This document shows positions 16,565-25,292 of a stretch of 64,000 bases of DNA, in pieces. Under the pieces are notes generated by a model. That model was not told the DNA's origin. It saw only the letters and a list, made by a program, of their open reading frames with translations, and did no database searches. Position numbers and translations under genes: made by a program. This DNA comes from Nocardia sp. BMG111209 (lineage in GTDB: Bacteria > Actinomycetota > Actinomycetes > Mycobacteriales > Mycobacteriaceae): contig NZ_KB907307.1 of the NCBI RefSeq assembly GCF_000381925.1, forward strand, positions 124,001 through 188,000, read 5' to 3'. How positions within the stretch are numbered: the first letter of the stretch is position 1; the number at the start of each line of letters is the position of its first letter.

Positions 16565-18193
16565 ATGGCCACCTCACCTGTTGTTCCGGATCCCGAACTC
16601 GTCGACGACGGAACGGATTCCGGTCGTCTCGACGACGACACCGGCCGCCTGCGGATCGTGGCGATCGTCGTCGCGATGGTCCTGCTGGCGGAAATCGTCC
16701 CGTTCCAGTTGTCGATGGTGGGGGCGGCACTACAGAAGATCACGAAGACGTTCTCGGACGTGGGGGCCGACATCAACTGGGCCATCATCCTTCCCGGCGT
16801 GGTCGGCGCGGCCGTCACCCCGATCCTGGGGAAGCTGAGCGATATGTGGGGGAAGAAGCGCATCTTCCTGGTGTGCGCGGCATTCTTCCTGGTGGGCAGC
16901 CTGATCGACGCGCTCACGAGCAACTGGTGGGTGTTCCTGATCGGCCGCGGGTTGCAGGCGTTCAGCGTCGCGATGTCGGTGATCAGCTACGGGCTCGTAC
17001 GAGACCTGTTGCCGCGCAGATATATTCCACTCGCGTTGGGTGTCGTGGCCAGCGGTGTCGGCTTCTCCGCGGTGATCGGCCCGATCGTGGCCGGACTGCT
17101 GGTCGACAACTTCGACTGGCGGGCGATGTTCTGGTTCCTCGTGATCTACACCGCCGTCACGGGCGCGCTGTTCATCGCCCTGGTGCCGGAGAGCAGGCTG
17201 CGGCTGCGGCAGCGGATCCAGCCGTACGGGGTGCTGGCGCTGGCGCTGGGCATGCTCGCGACGCTGATCTACGTGGACAAGGGCCACGATTGGGGCTGGG
17301 GCCGGCCGACCTCGCTGCTGTGGCTGCTGGTCGGAGTGGTGCTGATCGCCGCGTTCTACCTGATCGAAACCCGTTCCAGCGCACCGATCATGGACATGAA
17401 GCTGCTGCTCGGCCCGAAGATGCGCTGGACGTTGCTGATGGTGCTGTTCGGCATCGGCGGCTTCGCCGTCGTGCCCACGGCCACCGGCTACATGACCCAG
17501 ACCCCGGACGCGGAACAGTTGCGGCAGAGCGTGATCGAAGGCGCCATCGCCCAGGCGCACCGGGCGGCCGGGGTGAATCTGAACCCCGCCGCGGTCCACG
17601 TGACCCTCGATCCCGGGTACCACTACGGCAGCGGGTACGGCATGCTCGCCTACGCACTGCACATCGGCGTGATGACCGGCGCGGTGGGCATGATCTTCGG
17701 CCCGATCGCGGGGCTGCTGGCCCGGCGGATCGGGGCGCGGGTGCCGGCCGTGATCGCCTGTGTCGTCGTGGCTCTCGTCGCGGTCGGCTTCGCACTGGCC
17801 GTGCCGCACTACTCCTGGGTGTCGTTCGCCCTGCTGTCGGCCGTGTTCGGCATCGGTTTCGCGTTCTTCTACACCGCCGCTTCGGTTCTCATCGTCGACG
17901 GCGTCCCGGAAGGACAGCACGGTATCGGTTCCGGGATGCTGGGGGCGATCATGGGGCTGGGTACCGCCATCGGTACCGCCGTCATGACCGCCTTCCAGGC
18001 CGCGAATCCGATCACCGCGCATATCGAGGTCATGGGACACGCGGTGACACAACCGATTCCGCAGGTGTTCGCCGACCGCGGCTATGTGCTGACGTTCTGG
18101 ACCATGGCGGGCGCGGTGCTGATCGCCCTCGTCGTCGCCCTCGCCATGCGCCATGGCCGCAGTCCCAGTTCCGCGGGGTCGACCGAGCCGTGA
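16565..18193 (+). CDS. MFS transporter, 14-helix type with extracytoplasmic loop
   Basis: The protein is 542 residues from ATG 16565 (TCGGAGGG upstream; ATG 16550 is an alternative). MFS motifs are visible: LGKLSDMWGKKRIFL (motif A), LIGRGLQAFSVAMS and GLLVDNFDWRAMFW. Helices continue to VLIALVVALAMRHG near the end. A hydrophilic stretch of about 70 residues between helices (TQTPDAEQLRQSVIEGAI through VTLDPGYHYGSG) is longer than in the pump at 11639 and probably faces outside. An exporter of small molecules is likely; the substrate is unknown. It is divergent from the mycofactocin-type SDR. Confidence 0.88.
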   Translation: MATSPVVPDPELVDDGTDSGRLDDDTGRLRIVAIVVAMVLLAEIVPFQLSMVGAALQKITKTFSDVGADINWAIILPGVVGAAVTPILGKLSDMWGKKRIFLVCAAFFLVGSLIDALTSNWWVFLIGRGLQAFSVAMSVISYGLVRDLLPRRYIPLALGVVASGVGFSAVIGPIVAGLLVDNFDWRAMFWFLVIYTAVTGALFIALVPESRLRLRQRIQPYGVLALALGMLATLIYVDKGHDWGWGRPTSLLWLLVGVVLIAAFYLIETRSSAPIMDMKLLLGPKMRWTLLMVLFGIGGFAVVPTATGYMTQTPDAEQLRQSVIEGAIAQAHRAAGVNLNPAAVHVTLDPGYHYGSGYGMLAYALHIGVMTGAVGMIFGPIAGLLARRIGARVPAVIACVVVALVAVGFALAVPHYSWVSFALLSAVFGIGFAFFYTAASVLIVDGVPEGQHGIGSGMLGAIMGLGTAIGTAVMTAFQAANPITAHIEVMGHAVTQPIPQVFADRGYVLTFWTMAGAVLIALVVALAMRHGRSPSSAGSTEP

Positions 18194-18334
18194 TCGGTCA
18201 CCGCTGCGCCGCGCGCGTCGTGAACGGCAGGACCGGCCGGGACGGGTGCGCGGCGTCGCGGGGCCCCGGGGAGTCCGGCCCGCCGAGATGCCGGACGTCC
18301 TCATCGAGAGCCGGGCTCGATCGGCCGCCGTTGA

Positions 18335-19252
18335 TCAGGGTCGCGCGGCGTCGAACAGCACCTGCCGCAGCCACGCGATGAAGGGCCGGTCGCCCAGATG
18401 CGGATTCCAGACCATGTCGATGCCGAGACCGGGCAGCGGGAAGGGGAATTCCTCGATCCGCACGTCCAGCATCGCCCGCATGGCCGCGGCCACCCGGTAG
18501 CGCAGCAGCCCGACCCCGCCCGCACCCGCGATCAGGTAGGGGACCAGCAGGAAATCCGAGATCCGCCGGCCCACGTGATAGTCGATACCGTGCTCGTCGA
18601 GCACCGAGTAGGGGAAGACCCGCCGCTCGCTGTCGACGACCACGTGCGGCACGCTGGTCACCAGCTCCAGCGCGCTCGCCTGCGGCGGGGTGTCGGTCGA
18701 CGCCACCACCACGATCCGGTCGTCGTACAGCCGTTCCCGCGGATACGGCGAGGTGTGGCCCTCGGAGATCAGCACGACGTCCACGCCGTGCTCGGTATAG
18801 GTGGATTCGGTCGGCACGGTGATCGTGCGCAGCCGCAGGGTCGCGTGCGGCGCCTGTTCGGCGAGCAGCCGGCCCAGCCGCGGCCCGAGGACGAAGGCCG
18901 TGCTGGTGGTCATGGCGACGGTGACCACCCGGCGGTCGGTCGCCGGATCGAACCCCCGGAAGTCGATCACGTCCGCGGCCTGTTGCAGCAGCGACCGCAG
19001 CGGCGCGATCAGTTCCAGCCCGCGCGGGGTCAGCGCCGCGGCGCCGCCCTGGCGGATCAGCAGATCGTCCCCGAGCAGTCGCCGCACCCGGCCCAGCGCG
19101 TGGCTCATCGCGGGCTGGGACAGGCCCACCCGCTCGGCGGCCCGGGTCACCGAGCGCTCCTCCAGCACCGCGAGCAGGGGTACGAGCAGATTGAGGTTGA
19201 CCGACGCCAGTCGATCCAACCCCGAACCCGTGGCACCTCCGACGTCGCTCAT
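18335..19252 (-). CDS. LysR-family transcriptional regulator
   Basis: The protein is 305 residues from ATG 19252. The winged HTH is at residues about 18-75 (LNLLVPLLAVLEERSVTRAA, then RVGLSQPAMSHALGRVRRLLGD), followed by the PBP2-type effector domain of the NodD/PnbR type (TTSTAFVLGPRLG and so on). No strong ribosome site precedes the ATG. It is convergent with the MFS transporter gene. Upstream, in the same direction, is a decayed ferredoxin reductase, so its original target may have been lost. LysR proteins usually activate a divergent gene with a small aromatic ligand. Confidence 0.85.
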   Translation of the reverse strand: MSDVGGATGSGLDRLASVNLNLLVPLLAVLEERSVTRAAERVGLSQPAMSHALGRVRRLLGDDLLIRQGGAAALTPRGLELIAPLRSLLQQAADVIDFRGFDPATDRRVVTVAMTTSTAFVLGPRLGRLLAEQAPHATLRLRTITVPTESTYTEHGVDVVLISEGHTSPYPRERLYDDRIVVVASTDTPPQASALELVTSVPHVVVDSERRVFPYSVLDEHGIDYHVGRRISDFLLVPYLIAGAGGVGLLRYRVAAAMRAMLDVRIEEFPFPLPGLGIDMVWNPHLGDRPFIAWLRQVLFDAARP

Positions 19253-19262
19253 CGCGACGAAT

Positions 19263-19831
19263 TTACGCGACCCCGAGGCCGACTCCGCGCAGCCGGGGAG
19301 CGGGGATCCGATAGTTCGGCGCCGCGGCCACATCGGTACCCGCCCGGCGCAGCAGCACCGGCCCGCCCGGCGCGCCGTCGACATACCCCGGCGGACCGGT
19401 CACCTGCAGGTGCCCGGCCACCTGCAGGGTGAGCCCGAACTGCTCGGTCCGGAAGTCCGGCGACGGTGTCGCCGGGCCGCGGAGCAACACCGTCGCGGCG
19501 ACCTTCGCCTGCTCGATCACGCTGTTCCACAACGGAATTCGGCGCACGCCGGACGCGGTCGGGAAGGCCGCCGGATCGCCGGCGGCGGCGATCTCCGGCC
19601 GGACCGGCCCGCGGTCGTCCACGGGCACAACCTCGTTCGAGACCGGTCCGGTCGACGCGAGCCACTCCGTGTTCGGGATGTCGCCGACGGCACCGACCAC
19701 CAGGTCGGTTTCGTGCACGGTGCCGTCGCCGAGTACGACACGCCCGTCACCGGCGAGTCGCGGATCCCGCACCGGGCGTGTGCGGCGATCGTCCGGTGCT
19801 GCTCCCGGATGCGGCCGTGCCCCTCCATGAT
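19263..19831 (-). pseudogene. Remnant of an FAD/NAD-dependent ferredoxin reductase
   Basis: About 150 codons encode only the C-terminal half of a BphA4/putidaredoxin-reductase-like protein: VVLGDGTVHETDLVVGAVGD, IPNTEWLASTG, AAAGDPAAFP, LWNSVIEQAKVAATVLLRG, and the reductase C-terminal domain (QFGLTLQVAGHL). The N-terminal FAD-binding GxGxxG and most of the NAD domain are absent. The likely preceding segment (REQHRTIAAHARCG) is in another frame near 19766, which implies a frameshift. No start codon with ribosome site is present. It could not make a working reductase. Confidence 0.7.
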
Positions 19832-19968
19832 TCGTGACCCTCGGCCGGAGCGGGCCCGACGGGCCGGTAACCCGCTGCGCCGCTGCGGTGGGTGCATGTC
19901 GAAATACCGGCAAAGATGGGGCGATCGACCCATGCGGCGCGCGCCCCTCGGGGCCGATGCTCATAGGC

Positions 19969-20334
19969 ATGACGAACAAAGCAGTGGTCAGCCTCATCAC
20001 CGGGCTGGAAGATTCCGAAAAGGTCGCCGTGGCGTTCCTGGTCGCGCTCGGCGCGGCGGAGCACGGGCGGCCGACTCTCATGTTCCTCACGAAGGAGGCC
20101 GTGCGGCTGGCGACCGGGGAGGTGGCCCAGGGCGTGGCCTGCGAGGGCTGCCCGCCGCTGCCGGATCTGGTGGCGCGATTCCGGCAGGCCGGCGGTCGAA
20201 TGCTGGTGTGCCCCATCTGTTTCGATGCCCGGCACCTGGCGAAGGACACGCTGGTGAGCAATGCCGAACTCGGCGGCACGGTCCAGCTCTGGGAATGGAT
20301 CGGCGACGATCAGGTCACCGCGTTCAGCTACTGA
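19969..20334 (+). CDS. DsrE/DsrF-family protein
   Basis: The protein is 121 residues from ATG 19969; ATG 19957 is possible, and neither has a strong ribosome site. The fold signature is present: KAVVSLITGLEDSEKVAVAF with a strand-helix start, FLTKEAVRLATG, and a CPICFDAR segment carrying the cysteine expected in DsrE-like sulfur-transfer proteins. Two CxxC pairs (C58/C61 and C81/C84) suggest redox or persulfide chemistry, or a metal. Its stop lies inside the 3' end of the HD-domain gene on the other strand (11-base overlap). No other sulfur-relay gene is visible nearby. Confidence 0.8.
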   Translation: MTNKAVVSLITGLEDSEKVAVAFLVALGAAEHGRPTLMFLTKEAVRLATGEVAQGVACEGCPPLPDLVARFRQAGGRMLVCPICFDARHLAKDTLVSNAELGGTVQLWEWIGDDQVTAFSY

Positions 20335-21895
20335 GATCCCCGCTCGCCGTGACGGTCTCGCCGATGAGGCCGTGCTCGGCCGCGAACAGGCTGGCCAGGG
20401 CGCGGTTGGCCGTCCCGGTCTTGGCGTAGATGTGCTCGACGTGATGGCCCGCGGTCCGGCGGGAGATGACCAGCGCCTCGGCGATCTCCCGATTGGACAT
20501 ACCGCGGGCCAGCAGGCGCAGTACCTCCACCTCACGGTCGCTGAGCCCGGCGGGCCAGGTGCGCCGCCGGCCGCCGCGATGACCGGCGGCCCGCAGCACG
20601 GCGGCCACCGCGTCACCGTCGAGCCGGCCGTCGCGGACCTCGCCGCGCAGCAGCGCGGCGGCCTCGGCGGCCGATACCGCCGCGCGGTGCGGGCGCGGTT
20701 CGGTCCGGGACCGGTAGAAGTCGGCGGCGGCCAGCACCCGGCCCGCCATTCCGATTGCGGCGCCGGACAATCCGCGCGGGTAGCCGCTGCCGTCCAGTCG
20801 CTCGTGATGCTGTACCGCAATAGCGGCGAGCGGCGCCAGCGCCGGGGATCGGACCAACATCCGCTCGGTCAGGTACGGGTGCAGCCGAATTCGCTCCACC
20901 TCGACGTGACTCAGCGCGGAGTGCTTGTCCCAGATGGCATTCGACACCCCCAGCCGGCCGAGATCGTGCACCAGCCCGGCCCGGCGGACCAGCGCCGGGT
21001 TCGGCAGGTCCAGCACCTCGGCGGCCGCCCCGGCCAGATCCGCGACGGCGCGCGAATGGCCGATCGTATAAGGCGATTTGATGTCCGCGAAGTCGGCGAT
21101 CGCCTCCAGCGCGGAATCCAGTTCCGCCTCGGTCAACCGGCCGTCCAGCACCGGTTCCGCCGCGACGACGGTCTCCCAGTTGTCGGCCCGGTCCAGATCG
21201 TCGAATATCGACTCGGCCTCCGCCACGAAGACGTCGACGACCGCCGGATCGAACTGGGTACCGCTGCGGGCCCGCGCGACCTCGATCGCCGCCTCGACGC
21301 CGGCGGCCCGATGGAACACCTCCACCACGTCGGCGAGGTTCACCAGCCGGGCCGGCATCGAGAGTGCCTCGCCGCGAACACCTTTCGGCGCACCCCGGCC
21401 GTCCCACCGTTCGAAGGTCTGCTCGACGCCGTCGCGCACCCGCTGATCGAGCCCGAGCCGCTGCGCGAGGCGATCGCTGGCATGCCAGTGATTGTCGAGC
21501 ATGGTCTGCGCCGCCCGATAACCCTCGCCGAGGAAGCCGAAGCCGAGCCGGATCCGTTCCGCCGCAGGCCGTCCCGCGCCGAGATGCCGCAGGATGAACA
21601 TCCGCTCGGCGGTCCCGTCGGCGAAGTCGGTGCCGCGGTAGTCGGTCTTGAACGCCAGATCGTCGCCGAACCACTTCGCCTGTTCGTAGGCGTCGATATG
21701 GCAGCCGACCCAGGCGATCAGCCCGGTGTAGTAGACCACCTCGCGGTCTGCCTCGGACAGGCCCAGCCGGCGCGCGAGCCGCAGCGCGATCAGGCACTGC
21801 CGCAGGACATGGTCCATCGGCTGGCCCATACCCAGGTCGCTCGCCAGCGACAGGACGGCCAGTAGTTCGGCGAGACGGACCCGTGTGCGATCCAC
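20324..21895 (-). CDS. HD-GYP-like phosphohydrolase with LuxR-type DNA-binding domain
   Basis: The protein is 523 residues. The N-terminal half has a degenerate HD-related region (GWLGCHIDAYEQ-like, ending RWDGRGAPKG). A second half has HSRAVADLAG, VHDLGRLGV and HHERLDGSGYPRG, the metal-binding series of HD-GYP phosphodiesterases. Residues about 450-510 are a LuxR helix-turn-helix (LSDREVEVLRLLARGMSNRE, then IAEALVISRRTAGHHVEHIY). This combination is known in actinobacteria and suggests a one-component regulator sensing or degrading a nucleotide. The substrate, whether cyclic di-GMP or another, is not shown. It is convergent and overlapping with the DsrE gene. Confidence 0.88.
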   Translation of the reverse strand: MDRTRVRLAELLAVLSLASDLGMGQPMDHVLRQCLIALRLARRLGLSEADREVVYYTGLIAWVGCHIDAYEQAKWFGDDLAFKTDYRGTDFADGTAERMFILRHLGAGRPAAERIRLGFGFLGEGYRAAQTMLDNHWHASDRLAQRLGLDQRVRDGVEQTFERWDGRGAPKGVRGEALSMPARLVNLADVVEVFHRAAGVEAAIEVARARSGTQFDPAVVDVFVAEAESIFDDLDRADNWETVVAAEPVLDGRLTEAELDSALEAIADFADIKSPYTIGHSRAVADLAGAAAEVLDLPNPALVRRAGLVHDLGRLGVSNAIWDKHSALSHVEVERIRLHPYLTERMLVRSPALAPLAAIAVQHHERLDGSGYPRGLSGAAIGMAGRVLAAADFYRSRTEPRPHRAAVSAAEAAALLRGEVRDGRLDGDAVAAVLRAAGHRGGRRRTWPAGLSDREVEVLRLLARGMSNREIAEALVISRRTAGHHVEHIYAKTGTANRALASLFAAEHGLIGETVTASGDLSS

Positions 21896-21950
21896 GCTCC
21901 GACTATAGATTCGACCCGGCCGACCTCACCGATCGTCCCCGGCCATCACC

Positions 21951-21984
21951 GACAATAAGTCTTGTCTTGACAAATTTATTTGTC
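21951..21984. promoter_or_regulatory. Two tandem palindromes upstream of the ArsR-type gene
   Basis: GACAATAAGTCTTGTC (21951-21966; arms GACAA/TTGTC) and GACAAATTTATTTGTC (21969-21984; arms GACAAA/TTTGTC) lie 18 bases apart, centre to centre, and end 17 bases before the ATG at 22002. The A+T-rich sequence contrasts with its surroundings. Autoregulation by the winged-helix protein is the simplest reading. Confidence 0.75.
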
Positions 21985-22001
21985 GGTAGCAGGCTGTCAG
22001 C

Positions 22002-22619
22002 ATGCTCGACGTCGCAGTGATCGAAGAGGCCGCCGCGGCCGAGGCCTCCCTGGACCCGATCCGGTCCCGGATCCTCGCCGCCCTGGCCGAGCCCGGCTCG
22101 GCCGCGATGCTCGCCGCACGGCTCGAGCTGCCCCGGCAGAAGGTGAACTACCACCTCAAGGAGCTGGAACGGCACGGCCTGGTCGAACTGGAGGCCGAGC
22201 GGCGCAAGGGCAATGTCACCGAACGGGTGTTCCGCGCGACCGCCGCCTCCTACGTCATCTCGCCCAGCGCGCTGGGTGCGGTCAGCCCGGATCCCGCGCG
22301 TTCTCCGGACCAGTTGTCCGCGCGCTGGCTGCTGGCGCTCGGCGCGCGGCTGGTGCAGGAGGTCGGGGCGTTGCTCACCGGCGCCGCGCGCGCCCAGCGG
22401 CGGGTCGCCACCTTCGGCATCGATGCGGAGGTGCGCTTCGCCTCGGCGGCCGACCGCGCCGCCTTCGCCGACGAATTGGCCACGGCGGTGGCGACCTTGG
22501 TCGGCCGCTATCACGACGAATCCGCCGCCGGTGGCCGCCGCCACCGCGTGGTGGTCGGGCTGCACCAGATCCCCGACCCGAGACCCGGCACCGAAACCGA
22601 AGCAGAACAGGAGAATTGA
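22002..22619 (+). CDS. ArsR-type winged-helix regulator
   Basis: The protein is 205 residues from ATG 22002. The winged helix is at residues about 15-75: DPIRSRILAALAEPGSAAML, then LELPRQKVNYHLKELERHGLVE. The C-terminal part (residues 100-190) is helical, with no cysteine pair for metal sensing, so it belongs to the non-metal HTH_20 class. It begins a three-gene set with an SRPBCC protein three bases downstream and a DHFR-like protein. In actinobacteria this ArsR-SRPBCC pairing is very common and is thought to respond to a small hydrophobic ligand. Two palindromes precede it. Confidence 0.88.
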   Translation: MLDVAVIEEAAAAEASLDPIRSRILAALAEPGSAAMLAARLELPRQKVNYHLKELERHGLVELEAERRKGNVTERVFRATAASYVISPSALGAVSPDPARSPDQLSARWLLALGARLVQEVGALLTGAARAQRRVATFGIDAEVRFASAADRAAFADELATAVATLVGRYHDESAAGGRRHRVVVGLHQIPDPRPGTETEAEQEN

Positions 22620-22621
22620 CG

Positions 22622-23356
22622 ATGGCGGAGCCGTTCGAGATCGAACTGGAGACGACCCTGCCGGCGAGCCCCGACGAGGTGTGGGCGGCGATCGCGACCG
22701 GGCCGGGCATCGACTCCTGGTTCATGGGCCACAACGAGGTCGAACCCCGCGAGGGCGGTGTCGCCGCCATGGATACCGGCGGTCAGCGCGAGGAGGCGGT
22801 GATCACCGCCTACGAGCCCGGTAAACGCTTCGCCACCCGCACCGCCACCGCCGCGGACGGCCGCTTCATGGCCTTCGAATACCTCATCGAGGGCCGCGAC
22901 CGGGGCAGCACCGTCCTGCGCGCCGTCCACAGCGGCATGCTCGGCGACGATTGGGCGGACGAGTACGACGCCCTGCGCCGCGGCTGGCCGTTCCATCTGC
23001 ACACCCTCGCCGACTATCTGCGCCATTTCCCGGGCCGCACCGCGACGCCGGTCTTCGCCGCGGCCCCCGGCCCCGCGGGCCCCGAACTGCGCGCGACCCT
23101 GATCCGGGCCCTGTCCCTGCCCACGCCGGTCACCCCCGGCGACCGGGCCCACGCCGAACCGCCGGCCCTGCCGCCGCTCGACGGCGAGGTCACCTGGGCG
23201 GACGAGGAACGGATCGCGGTCCGCACCCCCGACGGCCTCTACAGCTTCCACTACGGCCTCCCGGGGATGGCCGTCATGTTCCATCACGTCTTCGACCCGG
23301 AAGCCACCGGCGCCGAATCCGCGTGGCAGCACTGGCTGACCACCCTGTTCGCCTGA
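22622..23356 (+). CDS. SRPBCC (AHSA1-type) domain protein
   Basis: The protein is 244 residues from ATG 22622, with CAGGAG upstream inside the previous gene's end. The START-like fold is clear in the N-terminal half: IELETTLPASPDEVWAAIAT, GPGIDSWFMG and EPGKRFATRT. The C-terminal 90 residues form a second, less typical part (VTWADEERIAVRTPDGLYSF and GMAVMFHHVFDPE), which may be another half-domain. The hydrophobic pocket probably binds a lipid or aromatic ligand. It is co-transcribed with the ArsR-type regulator and may supply or titrate its ligand; this is an inference from the common pairing. Confidence 0.83.
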   Translation: MAEPFEIELETTLPASPDEVWAAIATGPGIDSWFMGHNEVEPREGGVAAMDTGGQREEAVITAYEPGKRFATRTATAADGRFMAFEYLIEGRDRGSTVLRAVHSGMLGDDWADEYDALRRGWPFHLHTLADYLRHFPGRTATPVFAAAPGPAGPELRATLIRALSLPTPVTPGDRAHAEPPALPPLDGEVTWADEERIAVRTPDGLYSFHYGLPGMAVMFHHVFDPEATGAESAWQHWLTTLFA

Positions 23357-23393
23357 ACCCATCCGAAACAGCAAGAGAATCAAGGAAATTCAC

Positions 23394-23966
23394 ATGCGCA
23401 CCCTGATCAGTACCGCATTCGTCTCCCTCGACGGCGTCGTCGAGGGCCCCGGCGGCGAGGCCGGCTACCGCAACGCCGGCTGGACCTTCAAGGACGTCGA
23501 ATTCGTCCCCGAGGCCTACGAACTCAAGGGCCGCGAGCAGGAGGAGGCCACCGCCATGCTGCTGGGCCGCGTCAGCTACGAATCCTTCGCCCCGGTATGG
23601 CCGGACATGCCGGAATTCCCCGGCTACAACGCGATGCCGAAATACGTCGTCTCCACCACCCTCACCGAGGACGATCTGGTCACCAACTGGGGCGACATCA
23701 CGATCCTGCGCTCACTCGACGACGTGGCCGCCCTGAAAGGGACCGAGGGCGGCCCGATCATCGTGCACGGCAGCGCAACCCTGAACCGCGCCCTCGCCGA
23801 CGCCGGCCTGATCGACCGCTACCACCTGCTGGTCTTCCCTCTGCTCCTCGGCGCCGGCAAGCGCCTGTTCAGCACGGCCGACCAGGACACCCGGAAGCTG
23901 AAACTCGTGGAATCCGAGACGTATTCGAACGGCATCCAGAAGAACATCCTCGACGTCGTGCGCTGA
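23394..23966 (+). CDS. Dihydrofolate-reductase-like (RibD C-terminal domain) protein
   Basis: The protein is 190 residues from ATG 23394 (AAGGAAATTCAC upstream). The fold begins with the typical STAFVSLDGVVEGPGG. It continues with MLLGRVSYESFAPVWP (NADPH-contacting region) and HGSATLNRALADAGLIDRYH, LLVFPLLLGAGKRLF, all hallmarks of the RibD/DHFR-like reductase family. It is about 37 bases downstream of the SRPBCC gene and probably in the same transcript. Such stand-alone members are widespread in actinobacteria, and their substrates are mostly unknown. True dihydrofolate reductase activity is not implied. Confidence 0.88.
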   Translation: MRTLISTAFVSLDGVVEGPGGEAGYRNAGWTFKDVEFVPEAYELKGREQEEATAMLLGRVSYESFAPVWPDMPEFPGYNAMPKYVVSTTLTEDDLVTNWGDITILRSLDDVAALKGTEGGPIIVHGSATLNRALADAGLIDRYHLLVFPLLLGAGKRLFSTADQDTRKLKLVESETYSNGIQKNILDVVR

Positions 23967-23972
23967 TCCGCG

Positions 23973-24392
23973 TCAGGGATGCATCCGGGCGCCCTTGGTG
24001 ATCCGGTCCACGGAGTTGCGCGGACCGTACACCGCGAGTCCGGCGAGGTCGAGGTCGGCGGTGCCGACGGCCCCGACGGCGGCACGATTGTCGGCGTCGT
24101 TGCCGGTGGCGAACAGATCGGTGGTGAACACCGCGACGGGCAGGCCGCGGGCCAGCGCCTTGCGGTGGGCCTCGCGCAGGATCTCCTTCTCCGCCTCGAA
24201 CACCAGGACCGGCTGGCGGAACATCGGGAGATAGATCGTCGCGTCGGCGTCCCGGTAGGGTTCGCCGATCACCTCCGGCTGCACCGTCCCCAGGCCGCTG
24301 ACCAGGAAGGCGGTGACGTTCATCCGCTGCCAGGGCTGGAGGTCGGCCCGCAGCAGGACCACGATCTTCGTCTCGAATCGCACATTCGCCAT
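23973..24392 (-). CDS. DUF2000-family protein
   Basis: The protein is 139 residues from ATG 24392. It matches the DUF2000 pattern: ETKIVVLLRADLQPWQRMNV near the N-terminus, AFLVSGLG, IYLPMFRQPVLVFEA, LPVAVFTTDLFATGNDADNR and DLAGLAVYGPRNSVDRI at the end. The structure is probably a peptidyl-tRNA-hydrolase-like alpha/beta fold. Function is unknown. In many genomes it is divergent from an AraC regulator, exactly as here (50 bases apart), so it is probably that regulator's target. Confidence 0.85.
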   Translation of the reverse strand: MANVRFETKIVVLLRADLQPWQRMNVTAFLVSGLGTVQPEVIGEPYRDADATIYLPMFRQPVLVFEAEKEILREAHRKALARGLPVAVFTTDLFATGNDADNRAAVGAVGTADLDLAGLAVYGPRNSVDRITKGARMHP

Positions 24393-24442
24393 GGGTGCGA
24401 CTGTCCTCCGGCCGGGGGCCGCCGGGCTTGTACGATCTTGGC

Positions 24443-25243
24443 ATGTCGGATCCCCGGATCGAGCAGGTCCGCGCCTGGCGGCCGGCGGTCGCGGGGATCA
24501 CCGAGGTGCTGCACGCCCGATTCGTCGGGCACAGCTATCCGATGCACGCGCACGACAACTGGACGCTGCTGATCGTGGACGACGGTGCGGTGCGGTACGA
24601 TCTCGAGCGGCACCGGCACGGCGTGCCCGGCCACGCGGTTTCGCTGCTGCCACCGCACATTCCGCACAACGGGCAGGCGGCGACCGCGGCCGGCTTCCGC
24701 AAGCGCGTGCTGTACCTGGATCGGGATCAGTTGCCGGAGCACCTGATCGGGCGCGCGGTCGACACCCCGACCTTCACCGACGCACTGCTGTACGACCGCA
24801 TCGGACGACTGCACACCGCCCTCGGCCGGCCCGGCGACGAACTGGAGGCGGGCGGGCGCCTGGCGCTCATCGGCGAGCGGTTGCGCGCATTGCTGTCCGG
24901 CCGCGGCCCCGAGCCGCGTCGCACCGATCCGGCGCTGGCGCGAATGCTGCGCGATCTACTGGAAACACATGTGGTGGAAGGCATCTCACTGTCCGAGGCG
25001 GCCACCGCGCTGCATGCCGATCCCACTCATCTGGTGCGGGCGTTCGGCCGCGAGTACGGGATGCCGCCGCATCGGTACCTGGTCTCCCGGCGGGTGGATC
25101 TCGCTCGCGCCCTGCTGCTCTCGGGTGTGCCGACCCGGGATGTGGCCGCCGCGACCGGCTTTCACGACCAGCCGCACCTGACCCGGCACTTCCGCCGGAT
25201 CGTCGGGGTCACCCCGGCCCGGTACGCGCGCAGCGGCGGCTGA
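24443..25243 (+). CDS. AraC-family regulator with N-terminal cupin
   Basis: The protein is 266 residues from ATG 24443. The N-terminal half is a cupin-like sensor (GHSYPMHAHDNWTLLIVDDG, then SLLPPHIPHNGQ). The C-terminal half has the double HTH: LSEAATALHADPTHLVRAFG and VPTRDVAAATGFHDQPHLTR, ending RRIVGVTPARYAR. It is divergent from the DUF2000 gene and convergent with the winged-helix gene at 25293. A ligand-responsive activator of the DUF2000 gene is the likely role. Confidence 0.9.
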   Translation: MSDPRIEQVRAWRPAVAGITEVLHARFVGHSYPMHAHDNWTLLIVDDGAVRYDLERHRHGVPGHAVSLLPPHIPHNGQAATAAGFRKRVLYLDRDQLPEHLIGRAVDTPTFTDALLYDRIGRLHTALGRPGDELEAGGRLALIGERLRALLSGRGPEPRRTDPALARMLRDLLETHVVEGISLSEAATALHADPTHLVRAFGREYGMPPHRYLVSRRVDLARALLLSGVPTRDVAAATGFHDQPHLTRHFRRIVGVTPARYARSGG

Positions 25244-25292
25244 GTTCCGTCTCGAAGTGGTGCGGGCGGGTCTCGGATCCCACGACGCATCG

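Noticed and set aside
16141..16923. N-terminal extension of the mycofactocin-type SDR to more than 500 residues
   Set aside because: The SDR begins normally at ATG 16140. The extra sequence lies in the intergenic region and opposite the MFS gene, and lacks any domain.
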